Positions 1 through 9,005 of a stretch of DNA of 51,341 bases are shown here, in pieces. The position numbers were made by a program, and so were the translations under genes. The notes under the pieces are model-generated. The model made no database searches, was not told the origin of the DNA, and saw only the letters and a list, made by a program, of their open reading frames with translations. The DNA is from an uncultured Lactobacillus sp. (GTDB lineage: Bacteria; Bacillota; Bacilli; Lactobacillales; Lactobacillaceae), in NCBI GenBank assembly GCA_947565635.1, contig CANOGU010000015.1, positions 1-51,341 on the forward strand, in the 5' to 3' direction. Position 1 is the first letter of the stretch, and the number at the start of each line of letters is the position of its first letter.

Positions 1-191
1 TTTATTTGCTCTTTTCGCTTGCCTCAAACAGCATGTATTACTTTACAGGCTTTTTTACTTTTCGTCAACAAGTTTTTTAAGAAAAAATGCATTCTCGAAT
101 ATTAATTATTTATTTATCTATTATTATCTGGTTTTATCCTTAATATTTTTTGTTTAAGCCTACTGTCTATAATTAAAATTCGGATATATAG

Positions 192-223
192 AAAACTGCG
201 TTAAGCATATTTACTTAACACAG
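192..223 (-). terminator. terminator of the S1-domain gene
   Basis: A 10-bp stem (CTGCGTTAAG at 196-205 with CTTAACACAG at 214-223, one mismatch) is followed on the minus strand by a short T run. It lies just after the stop of the minus-strand S1 gene. The remaining bases 1-191 are AT-rich and show no gene I can support. Confidence 0.6.
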
Positions 224-245
224 CCTTCATCTCTTTTTATTTTTT

Positions 246-611
246 CTAAATTGAATATCTTTCTTTAGCTTCTTTAATCTGATTATTTAATACTTCTTTT
301 AATGGAGAAAATCCATTTTTTACACGTTTAGAGGTCCAAAAATGTACTCTCTTTTTTCTTGCTTCCTTTACTTCTGGCAAAACTGCACGTCTAGATAAAC
401 TAATTTGATTAGAATAAGGATCGATATCAAGTACTTGCACCTTTATAGTTTCTCCAACTTGATATTCTCTTCCTATATCTTTTACGTAACCTCCATGAAT
501 TTCAGAAATGTGTATTAAACCCTCTCTTTTACTATCTAACCTCACAAATATTCCATACTGCCGTATCCCACTAATCTTTCCTTCAACTATGTCACCAATT
601 TTAACTTGCAT
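246..611 (-). CDS. cvfD: S1 RNA-binding domain protein (CvfD/YugI/general stress protein 13 type)
   Basis: This 121-residue protein carries one S1 domain at about residues 1-75: it opens with KIGDIVEGKISGI, has the GIFVRLD strand and the GLIHISE signature, and closes with a DIDPYSNQISLSRR-like end. The remaining 45 residues are lysine-rich and probably flexible. The family consists of single-S1-domain proteins associated with ribosomes and post-transcriptional control in Firmicutes. The start at 611 has an AGGGATGAG ribosome binding site. The gene stands alone, diverges from the reductase gene and ends at a hairpin terminator. The family is clear; the exact role in this organism is inferred. 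Confidence 0.85.
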   Translation of the reverse strand: MQVKIGDIVEGKISGIRQYGIFVRLDSKREGLIHISEIHGGYVKDIGREYQVGETIKVQVLDIDPYSNQISLSRRAVLPEVKEARKKRVHFWTSKRVKNGFSPLKEVLNNQIKEAKERYSI

Positions 612-706
612 ACTATCTCATCCCTTACTAATATTAATTATAACTGTCTTTTTAATTAACGCTAAAGACATGACTTCTATGATTAATTTTGATGGAGGAG
701 TTTTTA

Positions 707-1663
707 ATGGAAAAATATGATCTAGCAATCATCGGAGCTGGTCCCATTGGACTTTTTGCTGCTTCTTTTGCTAATTTACATGGTTTAAAAACAATTTCTT
801 TTGACGCTTTAGACGAAGTCGGTGGACAAATCAATATGCTTTATCCTCAAAAAGAAATTAAAGATGTACCTGCCTTTTCTTCTATTAAAGGGAAAAAACT
901 GGTATCTAATCTACTTAAACAAAATACTAAAACTAACTTTTTACTTTCTCACAAAGTAAAAAATATCTCATTTTCAGACGATAATAGTATCTTAATTGAT
1001 AATGCATACCAGGTTAAGAGTTTGCTAATTGCTACTGGTCTTGGTGCTTTTAAACCTAAGACTCTCCCTTTAGCTATAAATGCTAATGAAAAATCACATA
1101 TTCATTATTCAATACAACATCCCGAAGTTTTTGCCAATAAAAAAGTCGCAATTCTAGGCGGAGGCGATTCAGCACTTGACTGGGCCTTAGAATTATCAAC
1201 TACGTCAGATGTATTTCTAATACATCGTAGAAATGAATTTCGTGGACTTGAAAGCTCAGTTACTAAACTTAAAAGTTTAAAAAATGTTGAACTTTTAACG
1301 CCTTACCTTCCAAAGGATCTTCACTTAATTGATAATAAAATGGAATTGGTTTTGCATAAGGTTGGTAATAGTGATGAATTTATTACTAAATATATTGATG
1401 AAATTTTAGTTGCATATGGATTTAAGAGTGATAATCGCCAGTTGCGTAAATGGGGTATTAAACTAGAAAATAATCTAATCTCTGTTTCACAGCAGATGCA
1501 TACAAATCTTCCAAATGTTTACGCAGTTGGTGATGCAATCACGTATCCTGGAAGAGTACCAATGATTGCTTTAGGTTTTGGTGAAGCACAAATTGCAATT
1601 AGCAGCATTATGCAAAAACTATTTCCAGAGAAAACAATGACTTTTCATTCTACTAGTATCTAA
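707..1663 (+). CDS. NAD(P)/FAD-dependent oxidoreductase, ferredoxin-NADP(+) reductase type
   Basis: The 318-residue flavoprotein has an FAD-binding GAGPIG near residues 10-15, an NADPH-binding GGGDSA near 151-156, and a C-terminal GDAITYPG FAD motif. The redox CxxC of thioredoxin reductases is absent from the NADPH domain. That points to the thioredoxin-reductase-like ferredoxin/flavodoxin-NADP reductases (YumC type), which pass electrons between NADPH and a small carrier. An upstream in-frame TTG/ATG exists, but GGAGGAG at 694-700 sits 6 bases before ATG 707, so I choose 707. The DedA gene follows after 26 bases, probably on the same transcript. Confidence 0.88.
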   Translation: MEKYDLAIIGAGPIGLFAASFANLHGLKTISFDALDEVGGQINMLYPQKEIKDVPAFSSIKGKKLVSNLLKQNTKTNFLLSHKVKNISFSDDNSILIDNAYQVKSLLIATGLGAFKPKTLPLAINANEKSHIHYSIQHPEVFANKKVAILGGGDSALDWALELSTTSDVFLIHRRNEFRGLESSVTKLKSLKNVELLTPYLPKDLHLIDNKMELVLHKVGNSDEFITKYIDEILVAYGFKSDNRQLRKWGIKLENNLISVSQQMHTNLPNVYAVGDAITYPGRVPMIALGFGEAQIAISSIMQKLFPEKTMTFHSTSI

Positions 1664-1689
1664 TTTTTGAAAGGAAAAAATTTATATTT

Positions 1690-2340
1690 ATGGGACTTAT
1701 TGATTTTATTCTACATATTGATGACCACTTAGTTACCATTGTAAATATGTTTGGCAACTGGACCTATTTAATCTTATTTGCAATTATCTTCATTGAAACA
1801 GGTTTAGTTATTTTTCCATTTTTACCGGGAGATTCACTTATCTTTGCTTGCTGTGCCATGGCCGCAACCCCAAAATATAATCTCCATTTCTGGGTCTGCT
1901 ATCTAGTCTTTATTGCTGCTGCTGTTTTAGGCGACACAATTAACTATGAAATTGGTCATTGGTCACAAGCCGAAGGAGCAAAACACAGCTGGTTTAATAA
2001 ATTGATTAATCAAGACAAGCGAAAAGCTGCAGAAAACTTCTTTGATCGACACGGCGGTATCACAATTGTAATTGGTAGATTCATTCCATTTATTCGTACA
2101 TTTGTTCCATTCGTATCCGGTGCAAGTAAGATGCATTATAGAACCTTCATCATCTATAACTTCATCGGTGGTTTTCTCTGGGTAACCTTATTCTCTGCTC
2201 TTGGATTTTTCTTTGGAAATATTCCAGTTGTCCAAGAACATTTTTCATTAATCGTAATCGCAATCATTTTAATTTCAGTACTGCCGGTCTTAATTATCTG
2301 GTTAAAGAAAAAGATGGTATTAAAAAAGGAGCTTCGTTAA
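1690..2340 (+). CDS. DedA family membrane protein
   Basis: This 216-residue polytopic membrane protein has the DedA/SNARE-associated features: FIETGLVIFPFLPGDSLIF in the first third, a GDTINYEIG motif, and the IGRFIPFIRTFVPFVSGAS signature in the middle. A hydrophobic helix then leads to a basic C-terminus. The family works in the cytoplasmic membrane; some members are undecaprenyl-phosphate or phospholipid translocases, others affect membrane potential and drug tolerance. Which applies here cannot be read from sequence. Its stop codon lies inside a bidirectional terminator shared with the convergent downstream gene. Confidence 0.92.
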   Translation: MGLIDFILHIDDHLVTIVNMFGNWTYLILFAIIFIETGLVIFPFLPGDSLIFACCAMAATPKYNLHFWVCYLVFIAAAVLGDTINYEIGHWSQAEGAKHSWFNKLINQDKRKAAENFFDRHGGITIVIGRFIPFIRTFVPFVSGASKMHYRTFIIYNFIGGFLWVTLFSALGFFFGNIPVVQEHFSLIVIAIILISVLPVLIIWLKKKMVLKKELR

Positions 2341-2357
2341 AGCTCCTTTATTTTTTT
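2325..2357. terminator. bidirectional terminator between convergent genes
   Basis: A perfect 10-bp stem, AAAGGAGCTT (2325-2334) and AAGCTCCTTT (2340-2349), has a 5-base loop and T runs on both strands. It contains the stop codons of both the DedA gene (+) and the DUF1461 gene (-), so each gene ends inside the hairpin. Confidence 0.85.
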
Positions 2358-2956
2358 GCCAAAATAAAACAAGAAAAATATAATTCATAGATTATTCCAC
2401 CAATTGCAAAACAACCAGCAAAGAATTCTTCTGTTAAGACATTGATAATCGGATCAGTTGTTGGATTAAATAGCCAGTCATTATTATTAAATAATAAGTG
2501 ATGAAATGAAATAAAGAATTCATCAAAATTCATTAAAGCAAAAGGTAAAACAATTACTGGTAAAATCATAAAAATCAAAGCAGTTGTTCTTGAAAGGTAA
2601 ATATAATTAAATCGCTTTCTCATTTTTAAGAAAATAAGAATAACTAACCCAATTATAAAAACAATTATTGCTAATTCAAACAGTAATTTACATTCATAAA
2701 AATGACGTGCTGCACTGGCTGAAGTTGGAAAATCAGACATGCGGAGATTTTCTTTAAAAGGCGATAATAAGTAATCTAACAGTTGAGTATAGTTTTTCAT
2801 TACTGTTCCAATTGAAGTTTTTACTAACACATTTGTTTTTTGAACTTTCACAAAAACTGCTAAAAGTGGCCAGCTCAAAACTAATGCGCCTAAAGTAGCC
2901 GTAGCTAACGCCATCAAAAAGTTATAAATAATTGCAACGATTGGTTTTCTTTTCAT
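2348..2956 (-). CDS. TIGR01906/DUF1461 integral membrane protein
   Basis: The 202-residue protein has about four hydrophobic segments: near the N-terminus, two in the middle, and one close to the C-terminus. The large hydrophilic loop holds DFPTSASAARHF and later short aromatic motifs. This matches a widespread, poorly characterised Firmicutes membrane family (TIGR01906). An upstream GTG at 2965 is possible. I prefer ATG 2956, because it overlaps the TGA of the HAD phosphatase as ATGA, the usual sign of translational coupling. It is the last gene of the operon running leftward from 6014. No function is claimed beyond the family. Confidence 0.8.
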   Translation of the reverse strand: MKRKPIVAIIYNFLMALATATLGALVLSWPLLAVFVKVQKTNVLVKTSIGTVMKNYTQLLDYLLSPFKENLRMSDFPTSASAARHFYECKLLFELAIIVFIIGLVILIFLKMRKRFNYIYLSRTTALIFMILPVIVLPFALMNFDEFFISFHHLLFNNNDWLFNPTTDPIINVLTEEFFAGCFAIGGIIYELYFSCFILAKK

Positions 2957-3735
2957 AGTTCCCACTCATCTAGATTCTCAACTACATAAGTTGGTTGTTT
3001 ATCTTTTTCATCAAGCTGCTCTTTAGTAGTAACTCCAGTCATTGTTAATAATGAATCAATCCCGCAATTAATCCCAGCCATTATATCAGTATCATAGTTA
3101 TCTCCAACTAAAATAGCATCTTGGCTTTGAGCATTTAACATTTTTAGAGCACTCGATACAATAATTGAAGATGGTTTTCCAATATAAGTTGGTTTAACTC
3201 CTGTAGCAACTTCAATCATTGTACAAAGTGCGCCATTTCCAGGTAATAATTCATCCCCAGAAGGTAAATTCTTATCAGCATTTGTCCCAATAAAAGTTGC
3301 ACCACCTCGAATTGAACGAGTTGCAACACGAATTTTATGATAGGTTAAGTCAGTATCCATTCCAACAATTACATATTTAGGATTACGATCATCATAATAA
3401 AAACGCTCATTTTTAAGTAATCCTTGAACTAGTCCAATCTGACCAATAATGTAAACTGGAATTTTAGCAGCACCAGGATTTTGTGCAAGCAAAAACGATT
3501 CAGTTGCCAAAACCGGCGTATAAATATGATAAATATCAGTATTAACTCCATGTCCACGAAGTTTATCAACTACCATTTGCGGTGTACGAGTTGAATTATT
3601 AGTTAAAAATAAATGTGGAATATTTTTCTCTTGCAAGCGGTGAATAAATCTAACACCACTTTCAATCGTATCGCTTCCGCGATAAATTGTTCCATCTAAA
3701 TCTATTAAGTAACATTTATAATCTTTATGTTCCAC
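2953..3735 (-). CDS. HAD-superfamily phosphatase, NagD-like (TIGR01457)
   Basis: The 260-residue cytosolic phosphatase has HAD motif I as DLDGTIYRG (residues 12-20), motif II as LTNNSTR, a type IIA cap, and motifs III/IV as IGKPS followed by VGDNYDTDI. The family (NagD, AraL, YutF) dephosphorylates small sugar or nucleotide phosphates and may have a house-cleaning role. It starts with GTG at 3735 behind AAAGGG. It lies 2 bases after yutD and overlaps the downstream membrane gene by ATGA. Gram-positive genomes often keep yutD and this phosphatase together. The natural substrate is unknown. Confidence 0.9.
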   Translation of the reverse strand: MEHKDYKCYLIDLDGTIYRGSDTIESGVRFIHRLQEKNIPHLFLTNNSTRTPQMVVDKLRGHGVNTDIYHIYTPVLATESFLLAQNPGAAKIPVYIIGQIGLVQGLLKNERFYYDDRNPKYVIVGMDTDLTYHKIRVATRSIRGGATFIGTNADKNLPSGDELLPGNGALCTMIEVATGVKPTYIGKPSSIIVSSALKMLNAQSQDAILVGDNYDTDIMAGINCGIDSLLTMTGVTTKEQLDEKDKQPTYVVENLDEWEL

Positions 3736-3737
3736 AA

Positions 3738-4283
3738 TTAGCCCTTTCTCTTCTTAATTACAAAGCCTTTATTTTTATGTTGTCCACTTCCACGTTGATA
3801 TTTTACAGCTGTTTTATGACCACCAATTCTTGTCTTATGCACGCGACTTTCTTTAAAATATGGACGTTTGCTACGATAACGATTATTGGATATATTCTTT
3901 CTCTTATTTTGTCTACCAAAAGCGACTTTCTTTATTTTATTTTCTTGAGCCAATCGTAAAACAAAATACGCGCTGCCAGGATTACAATATTCTTCTAAAT
4001 AATCAACAATTGCATTGGCTTTTTTATCTATTGCAACCCGATCATTTTCATCATAAAATCCTTTTAATCTTAAATGCTCACTTGATACGTCTCCAACCAA
4101 ATAATCATATTGATCCAGGTACGGATCGTACTTTTCTTTTAGCATATCAATATCTAGCGCATCTTTTATATTAGCTATAATTTCATACTTTCGCCCGTTA
4201 ATCATTACAAAATCTTCATTAATAATTACATGAGCTAAAGGATGATAAAGCGTTGATTCTTTATTTTCTTCTTTATACTCCAT
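3738..4283 (-). CDS. yutD: YutD family protein with long basic tail
   Basis: The protein has 181 residues. The conserved YutD core covers about residues 15-120 and includes YDYLVGD, LRLKGFY and a YLEEYCNPGSAYFVLR segment. After residue 120 the chain becomes strongly basic and low in complexity (repeated K, R, H, G and N). This tail suggests RNA or ribosome contact, but that is inference. The start overlaps the end of the upstream phosphoesterase by 11 bases, and its ribosome binding site is weak, consistent with coupled translation. The family has no firmly established biochemical function. Confidence 0.85.
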   Translation of the reverse strand: MEYKEENKESTLYHPLAHVIINEDFVMINGRKYEIIANIKDALDIDMLKEKYDPYLDQYDYLVGDVSSEHLRLKGFYDENDRVAIDKKANAIVDYLEEYCNPGSAYFVLRLAQENKIKKVAFGRQNKRKNISNNRYRSKRPYFKESRVHKTRIGGHKTAVKYQRGSGQHKNKGFVIKKRKG

Positions 4284-5661
4284 TATTTTTCTCTCTATTA
4301 CTTATTGGATATTTCCTTTTCAAATAATTTCCAATTACAGTCCTTAAATAATTAGGAAATAAAAATTTATTCTTCCCCATAATTGAAATTGTAGGGAAAA
4401 ATGGAATCAAAACATAATGATCAAGTAAAGCTAAGGTATATTCTTTTTCAGGATCAATCTCTTTTCCGTTAATGTAAACCGTTCTACTTGCATGATCAAC
4501 TTGTATTCCCTTATATACAAGATCTCCAAAAATCTTACCTCTAAAACTCATTCCCTTAAGTGCAAATTTACTTAGAAAATGACGATTTTTTTCCATCTCC
4601 ATTACCATGCGCCAAACATCACTTCCAAGCAGCTTAGTTTGTACCACATGCATTGGATGAGGCAAAGCAGCTTGTAAGTCGGCTTCCGTTAAAACTCCCT
4701 GATGAAATGGTTTTAAAAATAAACCACTATTCAAGACAGCAACATCAGTTCCAGCAAATTCACTAATTGCATCAAGTGAAACTTGAATTGCTGCCATTTT
4801 ATCATTATTAAATTTAGCCGGTAAATCAGCAACTTGACGGGCATTTAGCATTTCCTCACCTTTTTGACGCCAAGCCAAGATTTGCTTTTTATCAGAAGCT
4901 AAAGTTGGTAAATCTTCTGTAGAAACAGTATTAGGCTTGATTGATACTACTTGATGATCATCATTTAATTCAATGCTAATATCGCCAATATGCTGTCCCC
5001 ATTTACCTGTTTGCGTAATCCAAGTATGATTTACTTTTTCACCTTTTGGTAAATAATCATGACTATGTCCACCAACAATTAAATCTACTTCTGGATAATT
5101 ATGTGCTATATATTTATCTACTCTTAACCCAATATGACTAACTACTATTAACATGTCATATTCACCTTTTATTTTAGGAAGTAAATCATCTAAAGTATTA
5201 GAAATCAATTTTATATGCCAATGGTTTGGGCCATAAGTCATTGGATAAGCAGCCGTTAGGCCTACAACTGCAATTCTAGTATTCTTTTTAGTTTTAAAAA
5301 TCTTATATGGAGTGCACCATTTAGGCATACTTTCGTCTTCTTCACGTAAATTTGCCAAAATAACTGGAAAATTCGCATTATCAAATAATTTTTCTAATAC
5401 AGCATGTGAATTAGAAATTCCTTCATTATTTCCAATAGTAATTGCATCATAATTAAATTCATTCATTAATTCGATATTTGCTTCTCCCTCCGTTGCGTCT
5501 GACAAGGGATGGGAGCGATCCATAAAATCTCCAGCATCAAAAGTAAAAGTTTGATCGACACTTTTATCATTTTGTGCTTGGTGTAAATACCTTTTTATTT
5601 TAGGAAATTGTTCGAAATGAGAATGTAGATCATTTGTATGAACAATACGTAGTTTTTCCAT
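4273..5661 (-). CDS. 5'-nucleotidase/UDP-sugar hydrolase family metallophosphoesterase (YunD-like)
   Basis: The 462-residue protein has metallophosphoesterase motifs in order: THNDLHSHFEQ-like (HTNDLHSH, residues 8-15), FDAGDFMDRS near 42-51, GNNE near 77-80, VVSHIG in the middle, and GGHSHDYLP as the final metal-binding motif. A C-terminal 5'-nucleotidase-type domain follows. No signal peptide is visible, so it is probably cytosolic, unlike periplasmic UshA. It is the second gene of a minus-strand operon with the orphan 111-residue gene upstream and YutD downstream. Substrate is likely a nucleotide or nucleotide sugar. Confidence 0.88.
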   Translation of the reverse strand: MEKLRIVHTNDLHSHFEQFPKIKRYLHQAQNDKSVDQTFTFDAGDFMDRSHPLSDATEGEANIELMNEFNYDAITIGNNEGISNSHAVLEKLFDNANFPVILANLREEDESMPKWCTPYKIFKTKKNTRIAVVGLTAAYPMTYGPNHWHIKLISNTLDDLLPKIKGEYDMLIVVSHIGLRVDKYIAHNYPEVDLIVGGHSHDYLPKGEKVNHTWITQTGKWGQHIGDISIELNDDHQVVSIKPNTVSTEDLPTLASDKKQILAWRQKGEEMLNARQVADLPAKFNNDKMAAIQVSLDAISEFAGTDVAVLNSGLFLKPFHQGVLTEADLQAALPHPMHVVQTKLLGSDVWRMVMEMEKNRHFLSKFALKGMSFRGKIFGDLVYKGIQVDHASRTVYINGKEIDPEKEYTLALLDHYVLIPFFPTISIMGKNKFLFPNYLRTVIGNYLKRKYPISNREKNNGV

Positions 5662-5678
5662 ACTCTACCTTTTTCTTT

Positions 5679-6014
5679 CTAACCAATATGATTGGCTTTT
5701 AATACAGCTTTAAAAGCATCTAAAACTTTTCCTTTTGGCTTATCCCATTCTACCCATTGTGGATCCTTCCAGTCATCTTCATTAGTTAAGGTTTCTAGTT
5801 GATAAGTTTCATTAATATATTCTTCGTATAATTGAAGAGCCTTAGTTCTAGCCAAATTCAGCTGAAGTATCCGCACTTTCTTTATTAATCCTCGGTCTAC
5901 GGCTAGTTCAGCAATTCCATTTTGATCAATATTTGAAATTTCATAGTATTTAGATCCATCATTTCGAGTAACTTCTTCGATTAAATCTAATTGCTCATAA
6001 GCCATCTTTAGCAT
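5679..6014 (-). CDS. conserved-looking hypothetical protein, 111 residues
   Basis: I do not recognise this protein. It is acidic and soluble, without membrane segments or a clear metal site. It begins LDLIEEV-x-RNDGSKYYEISNI, has a helical middle rich in L and K, and a tryptophan-rich stretch (DDWKDPQWVEWDKP) near residues 82-95. It is the first gene of the operon ending at 2348, with 17 bases between it and the phosphoesterase. The start could be ATG 6014 or ATG 6005; AAGAAAGTAG just upstream favours 6014. Confidence 0.7.
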   Translation of the reverse strand: MLKMAYEQLDLIEEVTRNDGSKYYEISNIDQNGIAELAVDRGLIKKVRILQLNLARTKALQLYEEYINETYQLETLTNEDDWKDPQWVEWDKPKGKVLDAFKAVLKANHIG

Positions 6015-6104
6015 CTACTTTCTTAAAATCATTATTAACTACTATATTAATTATAGAAAAAAGTACACATCCATGCTATTGTTAAAAAGAATAGAGGTGT
6101 ACAC

Positions 6105-7487
6105 ATGAAAACAAGCAGGCTTTCTTTTTTAGCCCTTTTTTTTAGTTTGATTTTTATTTTTGAATCGGGATTTCTTGTTATTGGACATCGCGGCAATCCT
6201 AGCAAATATCCTGAAGAAACCATTCAAAGTGATGACTCAGCTTTTGACGATGGAGCGGACTATGTAGAACTAGACCTGCACGTTTCTAAAGATAATACTT
6301 TAGTTGTTTCTCATGATCGCGACTTAAGCCGAGTTGTTGGATCATCGGTTATTGTATCACAAAACAATTTCTCCTATTTAAACACCTTAAAACAAGCTAA
6401 TGGTGAATCAATTATCTCCTTAGATCAGTTATTTAACTACTATAAAGATAAACCTAAGACTAAGTTTCTTATTGAAACAAAAAAGACCAAACATAACAGC
6501 CCTAAAAATATGGAAGAGCTCCTTGCCGCAAGTATCAAAAAATATCATATGCAAGATCGAGTTATGATTCACAGTTTTTCTGCTTCTAGTCTAAAAACTA
6601 TGAATGAACTTTTACCAGATGTTCCAAGAATTTTTATTGTAGGATCATTAAAAAGAATTAACTTTGAGGTATTGAGTTATGTCAACGGTATTAATATCTC
6701 CTCTGATCTAATTACTCAAAATCCTAAACTTATTAGTCAACTTCATGCCTTGCATCAAAAAGTTTTTGTCTGGGCAGAAATGAATGAATCACCCAAACTC
6801 TGGAATTGGCTAATTAATAATGACATTGATGCTGTTGTAACTAACTTCCCAGCCCTAGGATACAAGTATAAGCTAGCCAAAAGTGGTACTAAGAAATATG
6901 ACGTCAACAAAGATGGGATGTACTTTGGTCGTCTTCCAATTACTATTAGTGAAAATCCATATCTAAGCGTCAAAACTTCAAAAGAGCTCAAATTCTTAGA
7001 ACCAGTTCATGTTTCTTCAGCTGTTATTACTTCTGAGCAAACATTCTATCAAATTGGTGATAAAGAATTTGTACCTGCAGACTTAGTTAGTTTAGACTTA
7101 CAACCTGAATGGATTTTACCTTATTGGAATTTAAGTATTATTAATCCTACTCAAAATCCAATTTTCACTTATAATAAACCTGATAAGCAATCTGGTAAAA
7201 AAGGTCAGCTTTTACCACGAAAGCACTATCGAATTTTGGGTGTAAGTGGGGGTGTTAAGGAATTATGGCTTTTGACTGATAATGGCTGGATTAAGTCATC
7301 AAAGATTCTGTACTATGGCTTATTTGACAAAAAATCATTTGCCTACAAGAACTATAAGCGACTTGATCCCGCCTATCGTCAAACAAATGTCGCCCTGTTT
7401 CCTTACTTACCCGTAGAAAAAGTTCCGATTAAAAGTTTTTGGTCGACTTATTCTGATGTAAATGCTGTAATATTTAATCAGAGATAA
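6105..7487 (+). CDS. membrane-targeted glycerophosphodiester phosphodiesterase with extra C-terminal region
   Basis: The 460-residue protein opens with a short basic stretch and a hydrophobic segment (residues 8-28) acting as signal or anchor. A GDPD domain follows: GHRGN-x4-PEET near 27-38, the metal-binding ELDLHVSKD near 56-64, and VVSHDRDLSRVV. Such enzymes cleave glycerophosphodiesters to glycerol-3-phosphate and an alcohol; a surface enzyme could act on lipid or lipoteichoic-acid debris. From about residue 265 to the end lies a beta-rich, tyrosine- and tryptophan-containing region that is not part of the catalytic fold. It looks like a wall-binding or SH3-like module, but I cannot assign it. 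GAGG lies just before the ATG. Confidence 0.85.
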   Translation: MKTSRLSFLALFFSLIFIFESGFLVIGHRGNPSKYPEETIQSDDSAFDDGADYVELDLHVSKDNTLVVSHDRDLSRVVGSSVIVSQNNFSYLNTLKQANGESIISLDQLFNYYKDKPKTKFLIETKKTKHNSPKNMEELLAASIKKYHMQDRVMIHSFSASSLKTMNELLPDVPRIFIVGSLKRINFEVLSYVNGINISSDLITQNPKLISQLHALHQKVFVWAEMNESPKLWNWLINNDIDAVVTNFPALGYKYKLAKSGTKKYDVNKDGMYFGRLPITISENPYLSVKTSKELKFLEPVHVSSAVITSEQTFYQIGDKEFVPADLVSLDLQPEWILPYWNLSIINPTQNPIFTYNKPDKQSGKKGQLLPRKHYRILGVSGGVKELWLLTDNGWIKSSKILYYGLFDKKSFAYKNYKRLDPAYRQTNVALFPYLPVEKVPIKSFWSTYSDVNAVIFNQR

Positions 7488-7506
7488 AAATTAAAGGAGT
7501 ACATTT

Positions 7507-8904
7507 ATGGAAGAACTAGATTACAAAAAATTAGCTCAAGAAAAAAAGGATGCTATTTTAAATGATTTAAAAGAATTAATCGCAATTGATTCTTCTGAAG
7601 ATTTAAACAATACCAGTAAAGAATACCCAGTTGGTCCTGGCCCAGTTAAAGCAATGAAGAAGTTTTTATCTTTTGCTAAACGCGATGGTTTCGACACTGA
7701 AAATTTTGATAACTATGCAGGTCGAATCAATATGGGTTCTGGTGACAAACGTGTAGGTATTATTGGACATATGGATGTTGTTCCTGCTGGCGAAGGCTGG
7801 AAGACTGATCCATTTAAGATGACTATTAAAGATGGAAAAATCTATGGTCGTGGTAGTGCTGATGATAAAGGACCTTCTTTAGCTGCTTATTATGGAATGC
7901 TTATCTTAAAGGAACATGGATTTAAGCCTAAAAAGAAGATTGATTTTGTCCTTGGAACTAATGAAGAAACTAATTGGGTAGGAATTGATTACTACTTGAA
8001 GCATCAACCAGCTCCTGACATTGCCTTTTCACCTGATGCAGAATTTCCAATTATCAACGGTGAACAAGGTATTGTTACCTTGAAGCTTGACTTCAAATTT
8101 GATCCAAGCCAAGGTAACGTTAAGCTTTGGACATTCCAATCAGGTATTGCTACTAATGTCATCCCTCAAACTGCTCATGCTCAACTTGAAGGCGACATTG
8201 ACGGTATTAAAGAAAAATTTGACCTATTCCTTAAAGAACATAAACTTGAAGGAAAGGCAGAAATGCTTAGTGGTCGTCTATCATTAACTTTAACTGGTCA
8301 TGGTGCTCACGCTTCAGCTCCAGAAACTGGTAGAAATGCTGCTACTTACCTTGCACTCTTCCTTGATAGCCTAAGTTTTGACGGTCAGGCAAAGAATTTC
8401 TTACATTTTCTTGCAACTGTTGAACACAAAGACTTTAATGGTAAGAAATTAGGTATCTTCCACCACGATGATTTAATGGGCGATTTAACTAGCTCACCAA
8501 GTATGTTTAACTTTGAAGGTCAAAATGCATACCTACTAAACAATGTTCGCTACCCACAAGGTATTGAACCAGAAGAAATGGTCAAAAACATTAACGAAAA
8601 ATTTGGTGACATCTTAGACGCTAGAGTTGAAGGTTCAGCAGAAGCTCCTCACTACGTTCCTGAAGACGATCCAATCGTTAAGACCCTTCTTTCAGTTTAT
8701 GAAAAGCAAACTGGTAAGAAAGGTCACGAAGTTATTATTGGCGGTGGTACATACGGCCGTTTATTTAAACATGGTGTAGCTTTTGGTGCTCAACCAGAAG
8801 GTGCCCCACTTGTTATGCACCAACCAAATGAATATATGAAAGTTGATGATTTGATCAATTCAATTGCTATTTACGCCGAAGCAATCTATGAATTAACTAA
8901 GTAA
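7507..8904 (+). CDS. pepV: dipeptidase PepV
   Basis: The 465-residue M20 metallopeptidase has [12 protein letters not shown] near residues 87-98 (zinc ligand His and catalytic Asp), [11 protein letters not shown] near 114-124 (bridging Asp) and GTNEETNW near 152-159 (catalytic Glu and zinc ligand). The last zinc-ligand His lies in the MHQPNE-like end. The length matches lactobacillar PepV, a cytosolic enzyme that releases amino acids from dipeptides after oligopeptide uptake. It has an AAAGGAG site before ATG 7507 and lies 19 bases after the phosphodiesterase. A strong terminator follows. Confidence 0.96.
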   Translation: MEELDYKKLAQEKKDAILNDLKELIAIDSSEDLNNTSKEYPVGPGPVKAMKKFLSFAKRDGFDTENFDNYAGRINMGSGDKRVGIIGHMDVVPAGEGWKTDPFKMTIKDGKIYGRGSADDKGPSLAAYYGMLILKEHGFKPKKKIDFVLGTNEETNWVGIDYYLKHQPAPDIAFSPDAEFPIINGEQGIVTLKLDFKFDPSQGNVKLWTFQSGIATNVIPQTAHAQLEGDIDGIKEKFDLFLKEHKLEGKAEMLSGRLSLTLTGHGAHASAPETGRNAATYLALFLDSLSFDGQAKNFLHFLATVEHKDFNGKKLGIFHHDDLMGDLTSSPSMFNFEGQNAYLLNNVRYPQGIEPEEMVKNINEKFGDILDARVEGSAEAPHYVPEDDPIVKTLLSVYEKQTGKKGHEVIIGGGTYGRLFKHGVAFGAQPEGAPLVMHQPNEYMKVDDLINSIAIYAEAIYELTK

Positions 8905-8926
8905 TTAAAAATATTAATGAATTCGT

Positions 8927-8957
8927 AAAAAGGACAGCATCAAAGCTAGTCCTTTTT
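8927..8957 (+). terminator. terminator after pepV
   Basis: AAAAAGGAC (8927-8935) pairs with GTCCTTTTT (8949-8957), with the T run continuing to 8959. Confidence 0.85.
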
Positions 8958-8958
8958 T

Positions 8959-8967
8959 TGCTATAAT
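8959..8967 (+). promoter_or_regulatory. extended -10 promoter of the penicillin-binding protein gene
   Basis: TGCTATAAT fits an extended -10 (TGnTATAAT), with TATAAT at 8962-8967. No -35 box is recognisable 17 bases upstream. It directly follows the pepV terminator and lies 39 bases before the GTG start at 9006. Confidence 0.6.
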
Positions 8968-9005
8968 AGGTGGAAAGTAAAGTAATTAACAAAGGATCCT
9001 GATCT

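Noticed and set aside
1-120. T-rich left end that vaguely resembles an rRNA-operon leader
   Set aside because: No rRNA or tRNA sequence follows and the resemblance rests on a few bases only.
6063-6106. Direct repeat GTACACAT and palindrome GTGTACAC before the phosphodiesterase gene
   Set aside because: Short matches in a compact promoter/ribosome-binding region; no supporting regulator or family consensus.
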